Shown here: piece by piece, positions 22,610 to 35,679 of the stretch | How positions within the stretch are numbered: position 1 is the stretch's first letter | Layout: each line of letters opens with the position of its first letter | NCBI GenBank assembly: GCA_030062745.1 | Contig: CP099841.1 | Location: 25,423,398-25,487,397, forward strand | From: Capitulum mitella | Lineage: Eukaryota > Arthropoda > Thecostraca > Pollicipedomorpha > Pollicipedidae | Direction of reading: 5' to 3' | DNA: 64,000 bases | The notes under the pieces: model-generated | The model's input: the letters and a program-made list of their open reading frames with translations, nothing else | Told to the model about the DNA's origin: nothing | Database searches by the model: none | Position numbers and translations under genes: made by a program

Positions 22610-25600
22610 AAGTCCAAGTTTCTCCCGGCATAAGGCAGTTTGTCTGTTTTCAAAATCATGGCCAATGACCGAGAGCCTATAGAGACCATTTTGGACTGAA
22701 TTAAGATATGTTTTTGTGGTGCCTGTCTTCAAGCGAAGCAGTCGCTGATTTCGATCGGAAGAAAACATCCACAAGTTTATGGCGGTACTGCATGCAGCCC
22801 AGTGGAGAACGCGCTGAGCTGTTATGTCTCCTGGCACACAGCAGGGTGGTTCCGATTCGCTGAGAACGATATGACGAAATTTCGCCACTCCCCGCAACTG
22901 CCCTACGCCAAGCCGGCCGAAATTTCCGTCAGTATTTTGGAAAAAGTTCGGGATATATCTGATGCCGTGACTGCCGGCTGAGAGCGCCGTTGCTGCGGGT
23001 TGTCCGAGTCTCGGCGCTGCTGCAGGGTCACGTGGCTGGCGGACCCTGGAGTGCCGCGATCAGAAGACTGACGACGATGGGCCCGACACTGCCCGGCTGA
23101 CACCTCTGCGACCCTGATGGGCAACAAGGACGGACCCTCGCTTGCCTGATAGCTTTGCGACCCACTATGAAATCGTCGTGGCTGCAACGAAACGGTTATT
23201 ACTTACCATCAATGGCGCACCTCACACCCCTTTCCTGATATCCTGGATCCGCCCCTGGGTGACGGCAGGCATGTGGGCCAGTCTCGAGGCGGCCTCTAGG
23301 GGTCCGGATCCATCAACCCGCGCCAGCTGGGTCCGGGCCGTTTCGCGGGTGGGCGACAGCCTACCGCGACGGACTCCCACACACGGCTGCCGACAGCTGC
23401 GTATCTGCTGCCGAGCGGCGCCTGCCCAACCGGGCGGCTTCCACGTGCCATGTGGCCGTGGCCCCCGACGACCGCGGGCATCGCGCAGGAATTCCTGGTT
23501 CACCTAGATGTCGCTACCTGCCCGATAGAGGGGTTACGACGGCGAGCGAGTGCCCTGGGCGGTAGCGGGGGGCCCGGTCATGACGTCATGAGCGGGCTAT
23601 ACCAATGACATCTCTTGACGGAGTTGGGAAGTTGCTGCCCGTGCACCAGCGGCGAGGTGGACTCTGCGGCATTTTCGCTTTCTGGGACATTTCGACATCC
23701 TGCATTCGACGCATCGACTTGGACGCGGCCGCGGCAGCGCGGAAATTCCGCGAGTCAGCGCCAGTGGCTGTCGTCAGTTGATTTCATCGGGCGCCGGAAT
23801 GTCCGGTGCGCACACGGCACACAGCCGCGGGCGCCGCGGGCCCGGCGCCCGCGGCGCACGCACGTCAGCCTTCGGCGCGACAGAACCGCACACGTCCGCA
23901 ATGCATGCAGCGGGAGCGTGGGCGCCAAGGACGTTTTTTCGCGTGACAACCTGCGCGGCGTGTGGTCGGCCGCGGTGGCCGGCGGCCGGCCTGTACCGGT
24001 CTGGAGTCCGGCCGCCGCTACAGCCTCACTCAGGAGCGCCCTGTTATCGGACCGGGCGGTCGCACTGCGCGCTGCCGTTCCACAATCGCGCCCTCTCAGA
24101 CGCGGGCCGGGGCGAGGACTCGGCGCTTAAAAGCCCGTCTGGAAACGCTGGCACGAGATCCGAGGGACGGACGAGCGGCGGACCCGGAGAGGATCTTCCT
24201 GCACTTGGTTTTGGCGCGTAGCGACGCTGAGCTGTCCTGAAGTCTGTCGTGGAAGCGCTGTCTCCAGTGTTAATTTCGACTGAGTAGCGGGTATATTGGG
24301 ATATCTGATCTGTGAGCTGCAAGTTATCCGGGCCGAGAGCTGGAAAGCTTCAGGTGCAACATCATCGGGGAGTTATCAAACCACCAGCGTCTGCACTGAA
24401 CTGTCCGCCGCAGTCGGTTGCGATCTCAGGCCACTGAGTGTCTGGTGCCGCCGCTTGACTGGCACGTCCGTCACTCCCGTGGCAGAAGGGCACGGAGCCC
24501 TCACCTCTGCGACCGTGTAACGCCGCGAATTGTCTGCGCCGCTTCCGCGGCGATGACACGACGCGGTCACGCCCCCGCGACCGCCCGACGCCGGCCGCCG
24601 GCGAGGCGCGCCCGGATTTAGACGCAACACCCAGTTTTTCCCCTGTGCGTGCGCCGCGCGTCAAAATGTTTCGACGCGCCGGCCCGACTCTCGGCCATCG
24701 TGTTTTGTGCCCAGTGGGAGCACGGCCGCTAAAGAACTCCTCACCGCCGCACCCTCAAACGAGATCCGCGCTTCTGAGGCGGCGGCCGCTCGTCCGACGC
24801 CGTCGCGCAGAACTCGGCGCCGCTGACCGTCCTCGCTCGCGACTGCGTCGCCGGCGGGGCGGAGGCCGCGCCGAGCTGCCTCAATTCGGAGCCGCAGTAC
24901 GTCGTCGGTGCGGAGTTTTCATCTGCGCGGCCGGCCTGGCCGGACGGCCGGGCCGGCTGATTGCGCGGCCCGCGCTCGTTGAAGGGCTGCAGTCCGGGCG
25001 GCCGCGGAGGAGCCGGCAACCAGATCGATGCTGCGGCCCGCCGACTCCTGCCCGCTGACGGCGGCCGCCGGTCTTCCCCTGTCCCACCCGCGGCCCGCCG
25101 AGCCGCAGTTGTCGCGAGCTCCCGCCGGCCGGCCGTGATTGCCAGGGCGGCATTGCGGCCGTTGCCATCTGGGTTAGTGGCGGGCGCGCGGCGGTAAAAA
25201 CGCCGCGCGAGGGCGCGGCCGCGGCCGGCGCCGGCGCCGCTCGGCGTGAGCGCGCCGCCGGCCCGCGGCGGCCCGGATGTGGGTCGGCCGCGGCTGCGGC
25301 GCCGGCGGCGGGTTCGCCGGACCGGCGTCTCGGCGGAGGCGTACCGCCAGGCCGGGCGGCCCGCGCTGGCGACGCAGCAGCGTCGCCGGCCGGCCCGCTG
25401 GTCGACCAGGGCTGCAAGCCGTGTGAGCTGCGACGAGAGTCGGCGTGGTCGGCAGGTCCGCTGCCGGTGCCGAAGGGACGGCTGGTCGGGATGTGAGAGC
25501 CGACGGTGTGGCGACGTGCTCCGAATCACGGGGACGTACGGCCTCGGGCGGGCGTGGCCGTAGTAGTCTGAGGCCCAGAAAGCCCGGCTACACCTGCACA

Positions 25601-28600
25601 GGAAGTCGTGTCCCGACATCGTGTCTACGTGGATCTGAGCCGAAAGTGTCAGCTGCCACCATCAGCGCGACCACGCCCGCGTCCAGACCTTTCGCACGAA
25701 AGCGTGACGTGTTGCAGCGCCCTGTCTGCAGAATCTGATGCCCGCACCGAATGGTATCATGAAGCTGATTAGACCTTTTGTCGTACGATCCCATGTCGCC
25801 CGTGCAGATTGTCGCCGTGCGACAATTTATGGCTCGACTCGGTTCTCTTTTTCCTCTTCTGTCATATCGTGAGTACAGACGCCGGCTGGACTAAGAGCCC
25901 GTCTTTGCCAGGCCGTGAAGCCGATAACGAAGAGCTCCTGCCATTGCACCTCTGCTACGCGGGGTCCGTGCGCTGTTTTACCGCCGATGACCTCTCGTCA
26001 GCTTACGTGAATCGGCACCCGATGGTATCCAGTCTCTTTGTGATACTGCCGAACATCTCATGGCGCTGCACATCTTGCGTTCTAGCCTGATCCCAAACGT
26101 TAAAGAAGGGACTGTCACCTTTAAGCACACGAAAGCTTCCCGAGCTGTTGCAGCGCAAACGTGATCCGAGGGATATCGGAGAATCTGCTGCTGCTGCTGT
26201 GAATCTTCGGCGAAGCACCAAGACTCGTCATTTGTTGCTTCGTTCTTTGGAGTCGGTCGGACCTCGTCGTGAGTGGTTCTGGCGGTGCCAGCCGCAGCTC
26301 GTGAAGGCCGGTTGTCCCCGTCTCCCGGCCGCAGTTGTTCAGACCAACCACGGCCTCACTTTTCTGGTCCGCGACCGAACGTGGCGGTCACTCCGGCTCG
26401 TGCCACTCAGCCTTGGCGTAACGGCGCCTCTTCCTGAAGCGCCATTGTTCGCCTGCGCCGCGCCGGGGACGCCGCCGCCGCCGCCGCCGGCAGAAGCGGC
26501 GCGGACGCAGCGGATTGGGGCGTGCGAGTCGTCCTCGCCGACATCGCTGCCGACTTTCCCGGAGGCCCTCGTTTTTGACTTCTGGCCGTCTTCACGAGTC
26601 GGCCGTCAGCTGGCGGCGCGCGCGGCGCACGAGCAAGGCCGCGCGCGTGGCCGGTGCGGAAGCGCGGCGCGCGCGCACCTGCGCCGCTTTCGTGCGCCGC
26701 GCCGGTCAGGCCGCAAAAACGGCCGCGCCCAGCTCCAAGGCTAGCCGGTTTTTTGCGCGGCCAGTTTGCAAGGTCTTCTGCAGCGGTTGCATGGGCGGAC
26801 GCTTGACATTGAGTGACCGGCGATCGGTTACGTCAGGCCTCGTCGGCGACAAAATGCCGGCCGCCTCCGAAGGCCGCCGGTGGTCCTCGGAGGACCGCCG
26901 GGACCAGCGGACCGCCCAGGCCGTCTCTGCGGTCCTCCGGCGTCCGATGCCGAACCGCGACAGCCGGGAACGAGGGGCACGCAGCCAGAGGCGTTGGCAA
27001 ATCAGGGACGGGTAAATAAGGTTAACACGTAACGCAATGACGTGTTATAGGCTGCAAACGGATCACTTGGCTGCAACTTCTTAAAAGTCAGAATTTTCAA
27101 GATCTTTATCTTGAACCATGAATGGCGACAGATTCCTTCGCGAACTGGTTGCGTTGGTTAATATGGAAATAAAATGTGATCGTAACACTATGCAAGTGCG
27201 CAAACCTTGCATTGTTATGTGTTGGATAAACAATACGCATCCCACAGTTCAATGACTGACGAATACCTTTGCTCTCAAACCGCAGCAGTGGAAACGCAAA
27301 CTTAAAAAGGGCCCCTTTCTATAACTTCCGTACTTCCCGCGTTTCATTTTTGTCAACATATACCTGGATGTCTTCCGCATTTTGCTCTGCATCCTCAGTG
27401 CCTGGATTTACATTTTAATCTTTCCCTTCTCCCTCGCTCTTTCGCCCCTCTCCCCCTTCCCTCCCTCCCGGCAGTCCTGCCCGTCCCCGGCCTCGGGCCG
27501 TCGCCGTTTGACGTTTCCCGGCTGACGCCTGACGGCCGGCGCCGGGCGCAGACCGCCGTCCGCCCGACATGACCTGGCCTAATGCAGACCGCCTGGCTGC
27601 GAGCCGACAGCTCGCCTCCACGGCGCCGCCGTCCGTGCGCAGCGGCCACGCACGCCGCCAGAAAATGGCCCTTCGCCGGCAGAATTTATGGCGAGATGAG
27701 TTAAAATGGACCACACGCCCGACTTAGCTCTCCGGGCAATTTCATTTTCACGGCGGTTGCACGCCATTCTAGCCCCAGTGGCTGCATATTTAAATGACTT
27801 TTTTACTGCTGTAATTTATGGCTGTGCTTGCGGGGTATAGAAGCAATTATTTCCAGCGGCAAGAATCGAAGAGAGTCGGCCCGCCGGGCGGCTTCCGTCC
27901 GTGCTGAATGGCCTGCTGATTGCTGACGTCAGGCTCAAACTCGGCCGCAGGCCGAGTTAACAAAACTGGGCTTAGTCTAACGCCCCTTGTTTAGCCGGAG
28001 GCTGATCCAGTCGAACCATTCTAGGACTGTCTGAGGCTGGGTAAACCGAACTGCTCCCGCTTTTTCCAAAGCTGACTCGGCCGAACAGCTCTTGACGGGT
28101 CTGAAACGTGCATAATTGAACGTCTCCTGGCTTCCACGATATATATCTATATACATATATAAGAAGCAAACAACCCCTGACTGGCCTAAGATCTTCAGAA
28201 CTGAACGCCTCAGCTAGCCCAGAATTCACGCAACTGAACGATTTTTTTAAAAGATTCCGATTTTTTTAAAAGATGTCTCGCAGAACGGCTCGCGGCGGCT
28301 GTGAATCCATATGATCTGGCGGCCCCTGACTGCTGAGATGGCGCCGGCAGGGAGGTCTTTGGCCTGGGTCACGCAGCTCTGGAAGCGGACGTTCTCTCGA
28401 GTCTCCGGGTCCGCAGAGTGGCCCTTGACTCAGTTCGCCTGGGGTCTAGGGACGGTCCTCTGCCTAGACCTCCGGTCGTGGGGTAGCCGTCGCCAACGAA
28501 GGCAGCCCGTGCCCGCCGGCCAGGGGCGCGCACGCGCCGGATCGCCCGGCGTTGAGCTGCTGATGCAAAAGGAGGAAGAGCTGCACGCTGACTCTGGTGT

Positions 28601-30415
28601 CTGGGAAGCGCTGACGTGGTCAGGATGGGAGGCGACTGCCCTTGGGGAGAAAGGTCGGTCTGCTATTTCTCTGTCGCGGGGAATTTCTCTGTCCGACCAC
28701 TCCCAATATCTCTACGCACACTTACCGATCGCACCGCAACAACAGTTTGCTCTTGCTAATTGAGGTCCACTAATGTCGCGGAACGTCGTTCGATTTCAAC
28801 ACGAGGGTTCATTACACGGCCATGAGCACGTCTTCAGGTCTAGGGTGCGTAAGCCTGGGGCAGACGATGAGTTCTGCGTCGCTCTGGTTGCATCACGGCG
28901 AGTCGGTCTCCGCAGACCGCAGCGCTATCGCGGAGCGTCCGCGCCGCTGCGTTTCCCGCACGAGCCATGCGCGCGGCTGATCGGCGACGGCACGTCCTGG
29001 ATGACGGCAGCGCGGTGCCGGGTGCAGAGACCGCCGCGCCGCGCGGAGCCGACCGCCGGCACCGGTGAGACGCGGCCGGCTGGACGAGGACGTCCGGTCG
29101 CGCCACCTCGCCGGACGGCCGCGGCGCCGCGTCCGGCTATGGCTACCGTATCGCGCCGCGCTGAGTAATGGCCGTCCCTGCCTATCGCCCGCTGTACCGT
29201 GCGCAACAGGTGCTCGGCCCGACGCCGTGCTGTGCCGGGTGCAACGCGCAGCCGTGCGGTCTGCGGCTGCGGCGGGCGGTGCAAACTCGATCTCGGTCCT
29301 TCGATTTCCTCCGCGATTTGCGGGATCGTGAGTGCCCTGGTCGAGTGACCGCTACACCATTTAATACCCTACCAGCGACTTCGCCGTTAGTTCTGCTGTC
29401 GGCTCATTCCTAATTCAGTTGTCTTTTCCGCCCCTTGTACGGTCAGCCGATGCAATCCGCCGGCAGAGCACGACACACTCCATCAGGTGTGGCGGCGAAC
29501 GGGATCACAGCAGCTGAACAAGGACAGCTGCAGCCGGCCGGGAGCAAGCGAGCAGGCAAATTCGACCGGCTCCACGGCGCGGCGGCGACGCCTCGATCGC
29601 CGACTTTGTGCTTTCGCGCACCCCTTGGCCGCGTCGGACGGAAACGCGACTTTGCGAGATCGATGACGAACTCCGGTCCCAGTGGTCGGCAGCTATTACA
29701 ACTGTACACGGGCATGTGGTGTAGGGTGCAATTCTTCACACAAGACGACGGAAATTATGCGACTCGTCGTGGCGGCAGCAACCAGGCAGCTAATCTGACA
29801 ACGTGCTGCATGCCTGCACTAGCCTGAGCGCTACATAGTCTGTTTGCGCCAAACGCGCGGCGGGGTCTGCGAGGCGATATAAATGACTTGGGATACCAGC
29901 GTCACCTCGGGACAACTTTTTGTAGCTTTCGTCAGACGTCCTTGTCATGCAGTCCTTCCCAGACACTTCACTGCCGTCTGCATGCTGTCGTTATCGCGCA
30001 CCAGGTGTTCACAGCATAATCGGCCTCCTATACGATGGCCTGAGCTCTGGCTTATCAATGTCAGTGCCTCATAATCGGCAGAACTGCACGAGAACAGAGC
30101 CTGGTGCTCTGCATGTCCTGCCGGACATACATTTTCCTTGTACCGGTGACTTGCAGAACCGAATGTTCCAAAAATTATTCAGGTTGTTGCATATTAGTTT
30201 TCTTAGCAACACTTAAAAGCTGCTCGTTTGCGACTCCCTCTTGGGGTGCACTCTATGCTGAGCCATGGAAGCGGGAAGAGCGGTATGAGGTATGGGAGAC
30301 AGCAGATCTATTGCGTCGCGTGAATATAATCGGGTCATTATTCTTCGTGTCCTTCCCCACTTTTTCCAAAGCTCCCAGGCCTCTTCTCATATGGTCGATG
30401 TCTTCTGTGGCCGGT
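22610..30415. other. Intron block without recognisable genes
   Basis: 24.5-25.5 kb and 26.3-27.0 kb are very CpG-rich; 27.0-27.4 kb is AT-rich. Overlapping open frames up to 292 codons (24741-25619, minus) are Arg/Ala/Pro-rich with no domain and lie in the stop-poor island. CRE motifs occur at 23581 and 27924. A clean TATA box, GATATAAATG, at 29877-29886 could serve an unknown transcript. Confidence 0.55.
23205..23257 (-). mobile_element. Possible MITE end fragment (CAGGGGCGGATCCAGGA type)
   Basis: Read on the minus strand from 23257, the sequence starts CAGGGGCGGATCCAGGATAT and continues AGGAAAGGGGTGTGAGG. This start is typical of short non-autonomous DNA transposons in many animals. The other end and a target duplication were not found. 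Confidence 0.35.
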
Positions 30416-30423
30416 GGGCCTTC

Positions 30424-30762
30424 TGTCCGTCCGTACGTCCGTCCGCCCGTCCGTTAGTCCATTTGCCCGCCCCTCCGTCCATGCGTTTGTGCGTGCGTGT
30501 GTTCGTCCGTCCGTCCGCCCGCTCGTCCGCTCGTCCTTGCGTTTATGCGTCCGTGCGTCCGTGCGTCCGTCCGTTCGTCCGTTCGTCCGTTCGTTCGTTC
30601 GTTCGTTCGTTCGTTCGTTGGTTCGTTCGTTTGTTTCGTTTTTTCGTTCGTTCGTTCGTTCGTTCGTTTGTTCGTCGGTCCGTCCGTCCATCCGTCCGTC
30701 CGTCCGTCCGTCCGTCCGTCCGTCCGTCCGTCCGTCCGTCCGTCCGTCCGTCCGTCCGTCCG
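30424..30762. repeat. CGTC / CGTT tetranucleotide array
   Basis: A 339-bp array of four-base units. It starts as mixed GTCC/GTCC-like units, changes to CGTT around 30585-30660, and ends in a perfect TCCG run of about 71 bp at 30691-30761. All frames stay open across it and give Val-Arg-Pro-Ser or Arg-Thr-Asp-Gly repeats, so the long open frames here are artefacts. Confidence 0.95.
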
Positions 30763-33390
30763 GCGGTCCGCGCACCTGCGCCGCTCCGGCTGCCGTGCTC
30801 GGCCGGCCTGTATAATTCAGTCGGGCCGAGCGGGGCCGAGGACCGTCGTCTGGGCCGGTTAATTATTTGTCCTCTTCATGAAGTTATCTGACGGCGGCAT
30901 AATTGGCCAGCGGCCGGGCCGAGGGCGGCGGTAACGGCGGCCGGCATGCGAGGCGCGGCCGCCACGCGCCGCCACCGCCAATCGATGCCCGCCAGACAGC
31001 GCCTGTCCCCTGCACAATACCGCGCCTGGTAATGGCCGGCCGATCGGCACGGTCCGGCGCGGCGGCCGGCTTCACTCGCCGGTCCCCAGCGGCCCGCCGA
31101 CTCGCCGACCCGACGACCCGGCGACCCGGCGACTCGAGCACGCCCAGTGGCGCGAGGGTCGGCAGCCTCGCCCGCGGACGTCCGGCCGGCTCCCGCGCGG
31201 CTTTTCGGCGCGGGCGCTCAGCCTCGTGTGCCTCTCGTTCGCCTGATCCTTCCCGGTTTCAGTCGTGCAGCCGGCACCGGCGCCGTCGCGCCGCCGGGCC
31301 GGCGGCCTGCCGCGACGTGGCGCGGCGCTCCTGGCAGTCGGCTGCAATCTCGCGCGACCCTTGACCGGGGCCGACTGTCGGGGCCAGTACACCGGGCGCG
31401 ACGAGCGGTCTTGCGCCGCTCGACGCGCCGCCGCCGGCTATCTCAGCCGGCCCGATAACGGCGAGCCGTCTGTCAGATAGCGCCGACCGGGCCTTGCAGG
31501 CGACCTTGGCGCGACGGCGTCGCCCAGGGCTGTCTCCGGGGGGCCACGACCTCCCCCTCCGGGGAGGCAGCCGTCAGGTGGCGGGAGCGTTGGCCGGTGC
31601 CCGCCCAGGACTGGTGCGCTCATGACGTTCCCGGCCTTGGCCGTGCCCGCGGAAACCTTGACCAAGTGTTCGAAACTTAACGCGCTGATTGCGGATGCGA
31701 ATCTGGCTGGCGATGACGTCACAGAGACCAGTGGCGTCGGACAGGGGGACTTACGGACGACGGCATATGGGTCAAGACATGTGCTTCGCCGAAGGATGTG
31801 AGGCTGGTGGAATTTACTTCGTACACCACAGAGATCCAGTAGGTAGAGATAGTTGTGTTTTTGTCTCAGGTGCCTTGGCTATCAGTTATGGTTATCAGGA
31901 AAAGGCTGTGACACAAATCGGTAATGGACCATGTTGTCGATCACATTGTAATACCAATCACCGTCATGTGAAAGAGTGCGTGGAAGGTGCATGCGCAATA
32001 AAATGCCGGCAGCGTTCTGTTTGTGCGAACCCGGTTTCTTTGTGGAGATATCCACAGACGTCGGATGTTGCAATTAACGTAATGTATGTATATTAATGTA
32101 GCTGAACGCTAAAAGAATTCAATAATCCTGTTTCTCGTTTAGTTATTTGTGCAGTGTTGTCACTCCTGGCCGCTTGAAGCACATTTTCAGCGTGTAGCAT
32201 CGTTGAATGCGTTACTTAATGCCCAGGAAGCTGCATCTTTAACAACTGCATCTAAAGCCTCCATCCTTCATTAATGTTTGGACTGTCAGCGATCAGTCAG
32301 TGAGCAGTCTTTGAATGTTTGGATTCTTGTCAAACAGATCTGTTTCTTGGCAAGCGGTGTTCCTTGGTTGGCCACTGATTACGGAGGTTCAGGGACACTC
32401 ACGTAAGTGGTCTTTCTTATCTGGTACGTCCAATCTTATCGCATTTTACTTCATTTCTTTCTCCGACTTCGGCCGTATCGCAATGTGGGGACCGAGTCAC
32501 ATCGGTGATTTGCGCTGCTTCGTGTCCCAGAGTTACTAGCACATGAGCCAGCACTCCACAGCTGCGTACCTTGGGCTCCACAGACATCGCTTATGGACCG
32601 CAGCGAGGGGGGGGGGGAGAGGCCGCAACGGCCCAGGTGATGCGTATTGCCGACGTCGATGGCAATGGGGGCGCTGAAACGGGTGTCGGCTGCACCTGCT
32701 GTCGCTAGCAGCCCTCCCCCGGCGAGCCGAAACACCCGTCAGCCTCGGCACAGCTCATGTAGAGCCGGCGCTAATAAATTACCGACAAAAAGCCCCCTCC
32801 ACCGGCAGCCATATTTATTGCCGCAGGATTCTAACTTTGACGATCATGAAAAAAGGCGGCAAAAAGGTACAGTTGCAAATCTTCTCTTCCTGCAGCTGTG
32901 TTGCAAACAACGGCATATGTCTTTGCGGAAACAACAACAGGGAAATGCGCTGTCAAGATTGTTAAGTGGTTATTTCGGTTTCGCCTTCCTCACTGCCGCC
33001 AGGTGCCAGGCAGGTTTTTACGATGCCATGTAAATTCCCCCACCGACAAATTTCTGACAGCGTCGATTCCACTGGTCATTTTTTCCGTGTATCGCTCTTC
33101 GTTCCGCATCATTGTCAAAGGGAGCAACGGACAGAGCCATGAAGCTTTGGACCCAGGTTGGTCGGCAAAAGACTACTTCTAAAGTGTCCGGCCTGTGCTA
33201 TCTTATCAGGGATTTGTTATCTGTGTGGTCTACTTCCTGCGCTGACAAATCTGTGCTGTTATAGAACATTGCCAAATGACCATAAAAAGGGGAAACACTA
33301 TACGTGCGGTGCATGTGGAGTGTCATGCACCCAGGTCTGATTAAGCACGGCTTTCCAACGGCAGCTCCTGGGCTTGAGCCGACCTACACA

Positions 33391-33510
33391 GTGACGTCAC
33401 CACAACAGAGTATCAGCTGGCACGTGGCGACGCGCCAAAACAGAATATCAGCTGACGGCCTGTGACATCATCACAACAGAGATGGCATGCAGTGACGTCA
33501 CAACAATTGG
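33391..33510. promoter_or_regulatory. Tandem CRE cluster
   Basis: GTGACGTCAC at 33391-33400 and 33492-33501, with the one-base variant TGACATCA at 33463-33470 between them. Each sits near CACAACAG and ATCAGCTG words that are themselves repeated, so a local duplication carried the sites. ATTGG follows at 33506-33510. Confidence 0.4.
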
Positions 33511-34599
33511 CTGTTATCCAGATGTCACCGTCGGCTTCTTGACGTTTATCCGTCGTCTTGTTGTTGAAGGCAAACATGACCTGCCTCTCTGAAGCAAAGC
33601 ATTATGTTCAAGTTAAACGTCTCAACGTTTTTACTTTGCGATGGAGCATCAGTGTAAGCGGTGGTAATTGTTTGTGCCATTAACTAGGCAGTCCGTAAAA
33701 GCGTGATTTTCTTATTCAGCCAGTGGGTAAGGCCATGGGTCTAATCTTAACTCCCAAACCGTTTGTGTAGGGAGTTGTTGAGCTGTGTAGGGAGTTACTA
33801 GCCGTAGACGGTTTGCAAACACGCGCTTATTTTTTCACAAGATCGCTTCGAAAACCTGCGGTTATGACAACTACTCGGACGGTCTCGGGAAGCCAGGCTG
33901 CTTTATTTTCCACATGCTTCAAACATGGTTCAAGGTGTCCTCAAACGACACCTTCGGTCGAGTGGTCGGGTCCTATATCCAGGGGAGCCTCCCGGCGTTC
34001 CAGCTGTCGGCGTCCCTGTCGCCCGCACCGCGGAACCAAAATAGCATCCGAGCAGCCGCCTGCCGAGCGCCGGGTAGGCCGCTCCGGCGCGCACGGCTTT
34101 TTTGCGGCGCAGCCCGCCGTCAGGCGCGCGTGGGGTCGGGCCACGTGACAAAAAAGCCGCGCCGGCCGCCGCCGCACGGCCAGCCCGTCGGTCGGCAGGT
34201 CCGGACAGAAGACGGCCCGGCAGGTGCCGCCTTTCTGGTTCTGACGGCTCTGACGGGACGAAAGCCGCGGAATAGCGGAGCGTGAAACACGGGTCGTGGG
34301 AGCCAAGTAAAGGGACCCGTCATGTGCTGCATGCACTGCCTCTGTACAGAATACGCTTGCGACAGGCCAGAAGCGCTTTATGAATCACTCACTGTCAGGA
34401 ATGTAGCCAAGGGAGGCATGAGGGCCATGCCCCGCGAGCCAAGCGATCTACACTAGATATTTAGCGACTCTGCATGAATACGATAAAACATATGTGATAA
34501 AACATATGCCACAAAAGCAAACATTAGATGTTTTTCCCGTGCGTTCACTATCAGGTCAGTTGCAAACGTCGACAAATTTTGTTATAAGTCAGTGGCATG

Positions 34600-34648
34600 C
34601 CAAAATTTGATATGTGCACCCCCCCCCCCAGCAAATCCTGACAACGTG
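34600..34648 (-). mobile_element. Probable hAT-type MITE end fragment
   Basis: Read on the minus strand from 34648, the sequence is CAGGCACGTTGTCAGGATTT followed by a G run. This resembles the left end of the MITE at 2759. Another end-like fragment, CAGGAATGTAGCCAAGGGAG, starts at 34396 on the plus strand. I could not join the two into one element with a shared target duplication, so both are treated as degraded pieces. Confidence 0.4.
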
Positions 34649-35631
34649 CCTGTACAGCCTCGATGAGAGCAAGGAGAACGCCTCTCCGGATGACTGGCCT
34701 AGTTGGCTGATTTCCAGTGGTGTGTACAGGTGCAATCAAACAACTTGGTAGTGAAGCGGCAGCGGCGATCGCTCGCAGCTGGCACTCGTGGATCCCACAC
34801 TCGTCATGTTGTGAATTCAATTAGATATGCGCGCCGGTGCGCCGTTTTTGTGCACGAACGGAAGCCGGCGGCGCGGCTGTGACTTGCCATCGGAGACTCC
34901 TTAATGGAGCTGAGAAATGAGTCGGGCTTTTTGCTCGCAACGTGAGGTCAAGTTGCTAGGAACCCCCGCGCGGAGAGCAGCTCATTGTTGACCACTAGGT
35001 CATGAGTAGTGCTTTAGGCGAAAGTTGTGTCTCGTCATTCCCTGGGCGAACCTGGACGAGTTTTGCACTGCAGGGCAGCTGCACTTGCTCTGAATCATCG
35101 CCAGCTCTGTTTAAGGCTTTCTTTATGCGTATGTCGTCAGTTATTTGTAGAGGGAGTAATTCGACTGCCACTACCCAGTTTCGACAGAAGACGCTGTCTA
35201 CCACTGCTTTATTGCCAAGGCAAGGTTGAAAACTTCTTGCGCCTAGGTTACCGAACTGTCATCGTTAAATGAAAGAGATGGTTTTGCCTTCCCTGTCCAC
35301 TGGCCACTGGAAGATTTTGTGCATGCATCCCTCCAAGTCCAGTCCATCGGTTACTGGTGTGTGGAGGAGGTACACTCTGTGGTGTCCACTGGCCACTAGT
35401 GCGTGGTGTGGAGTACGTCCACCCGTGGAGCCCGCCGAGTGCTGGTGGGAAGGACGTGGACGTTCCGCCGTCGGCCAGGCGCTCCTCGCGGTCCGGCCGG
35501 GGGCGATTGAGTCAGCGCTGACGGCTGACACGGCCGCGTTATGCGCTGACCCCGCTGACCCCGCTGCCCTGGCTGACCCCTGGCCCGAGCCGTGCCGAGG
35601 TCACGCCTGCTGTGCGCCGGCCGGCGAGCCG

Positions 35632-35679
<48 letters not shown>
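35632..35679. repeat. (GGC)16 trinucleotide run
   Basis: Sixteen uninterrupted GGC units within a CpG-rich island. It would code poly-Gly, poly-Ala or poly-Arg in the three plus frames, but no gene is seen. Confidence 0.95.

Noticed and set aside
24741-25619. 292-codon open frame, minus strand
   Set aside because: Arg/Ala/Pro-rich translation of a CpG island with several overlapping frames on both strands; no motif or start context supports it.
30292-30891. Open frames encoding Val-Arg-Pro-Ser repeats
   Set aside because: Direct product of the four-base CGTC/CGTT array.
31689-32096. Cys-rich open frame of 135 codons
   Set aside because: Cysteines are spaced irregularly, there is no signal peptide and the start lies in unrelated GC-rich sequence. 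I recognise no family, and chance frames of this size are common here.
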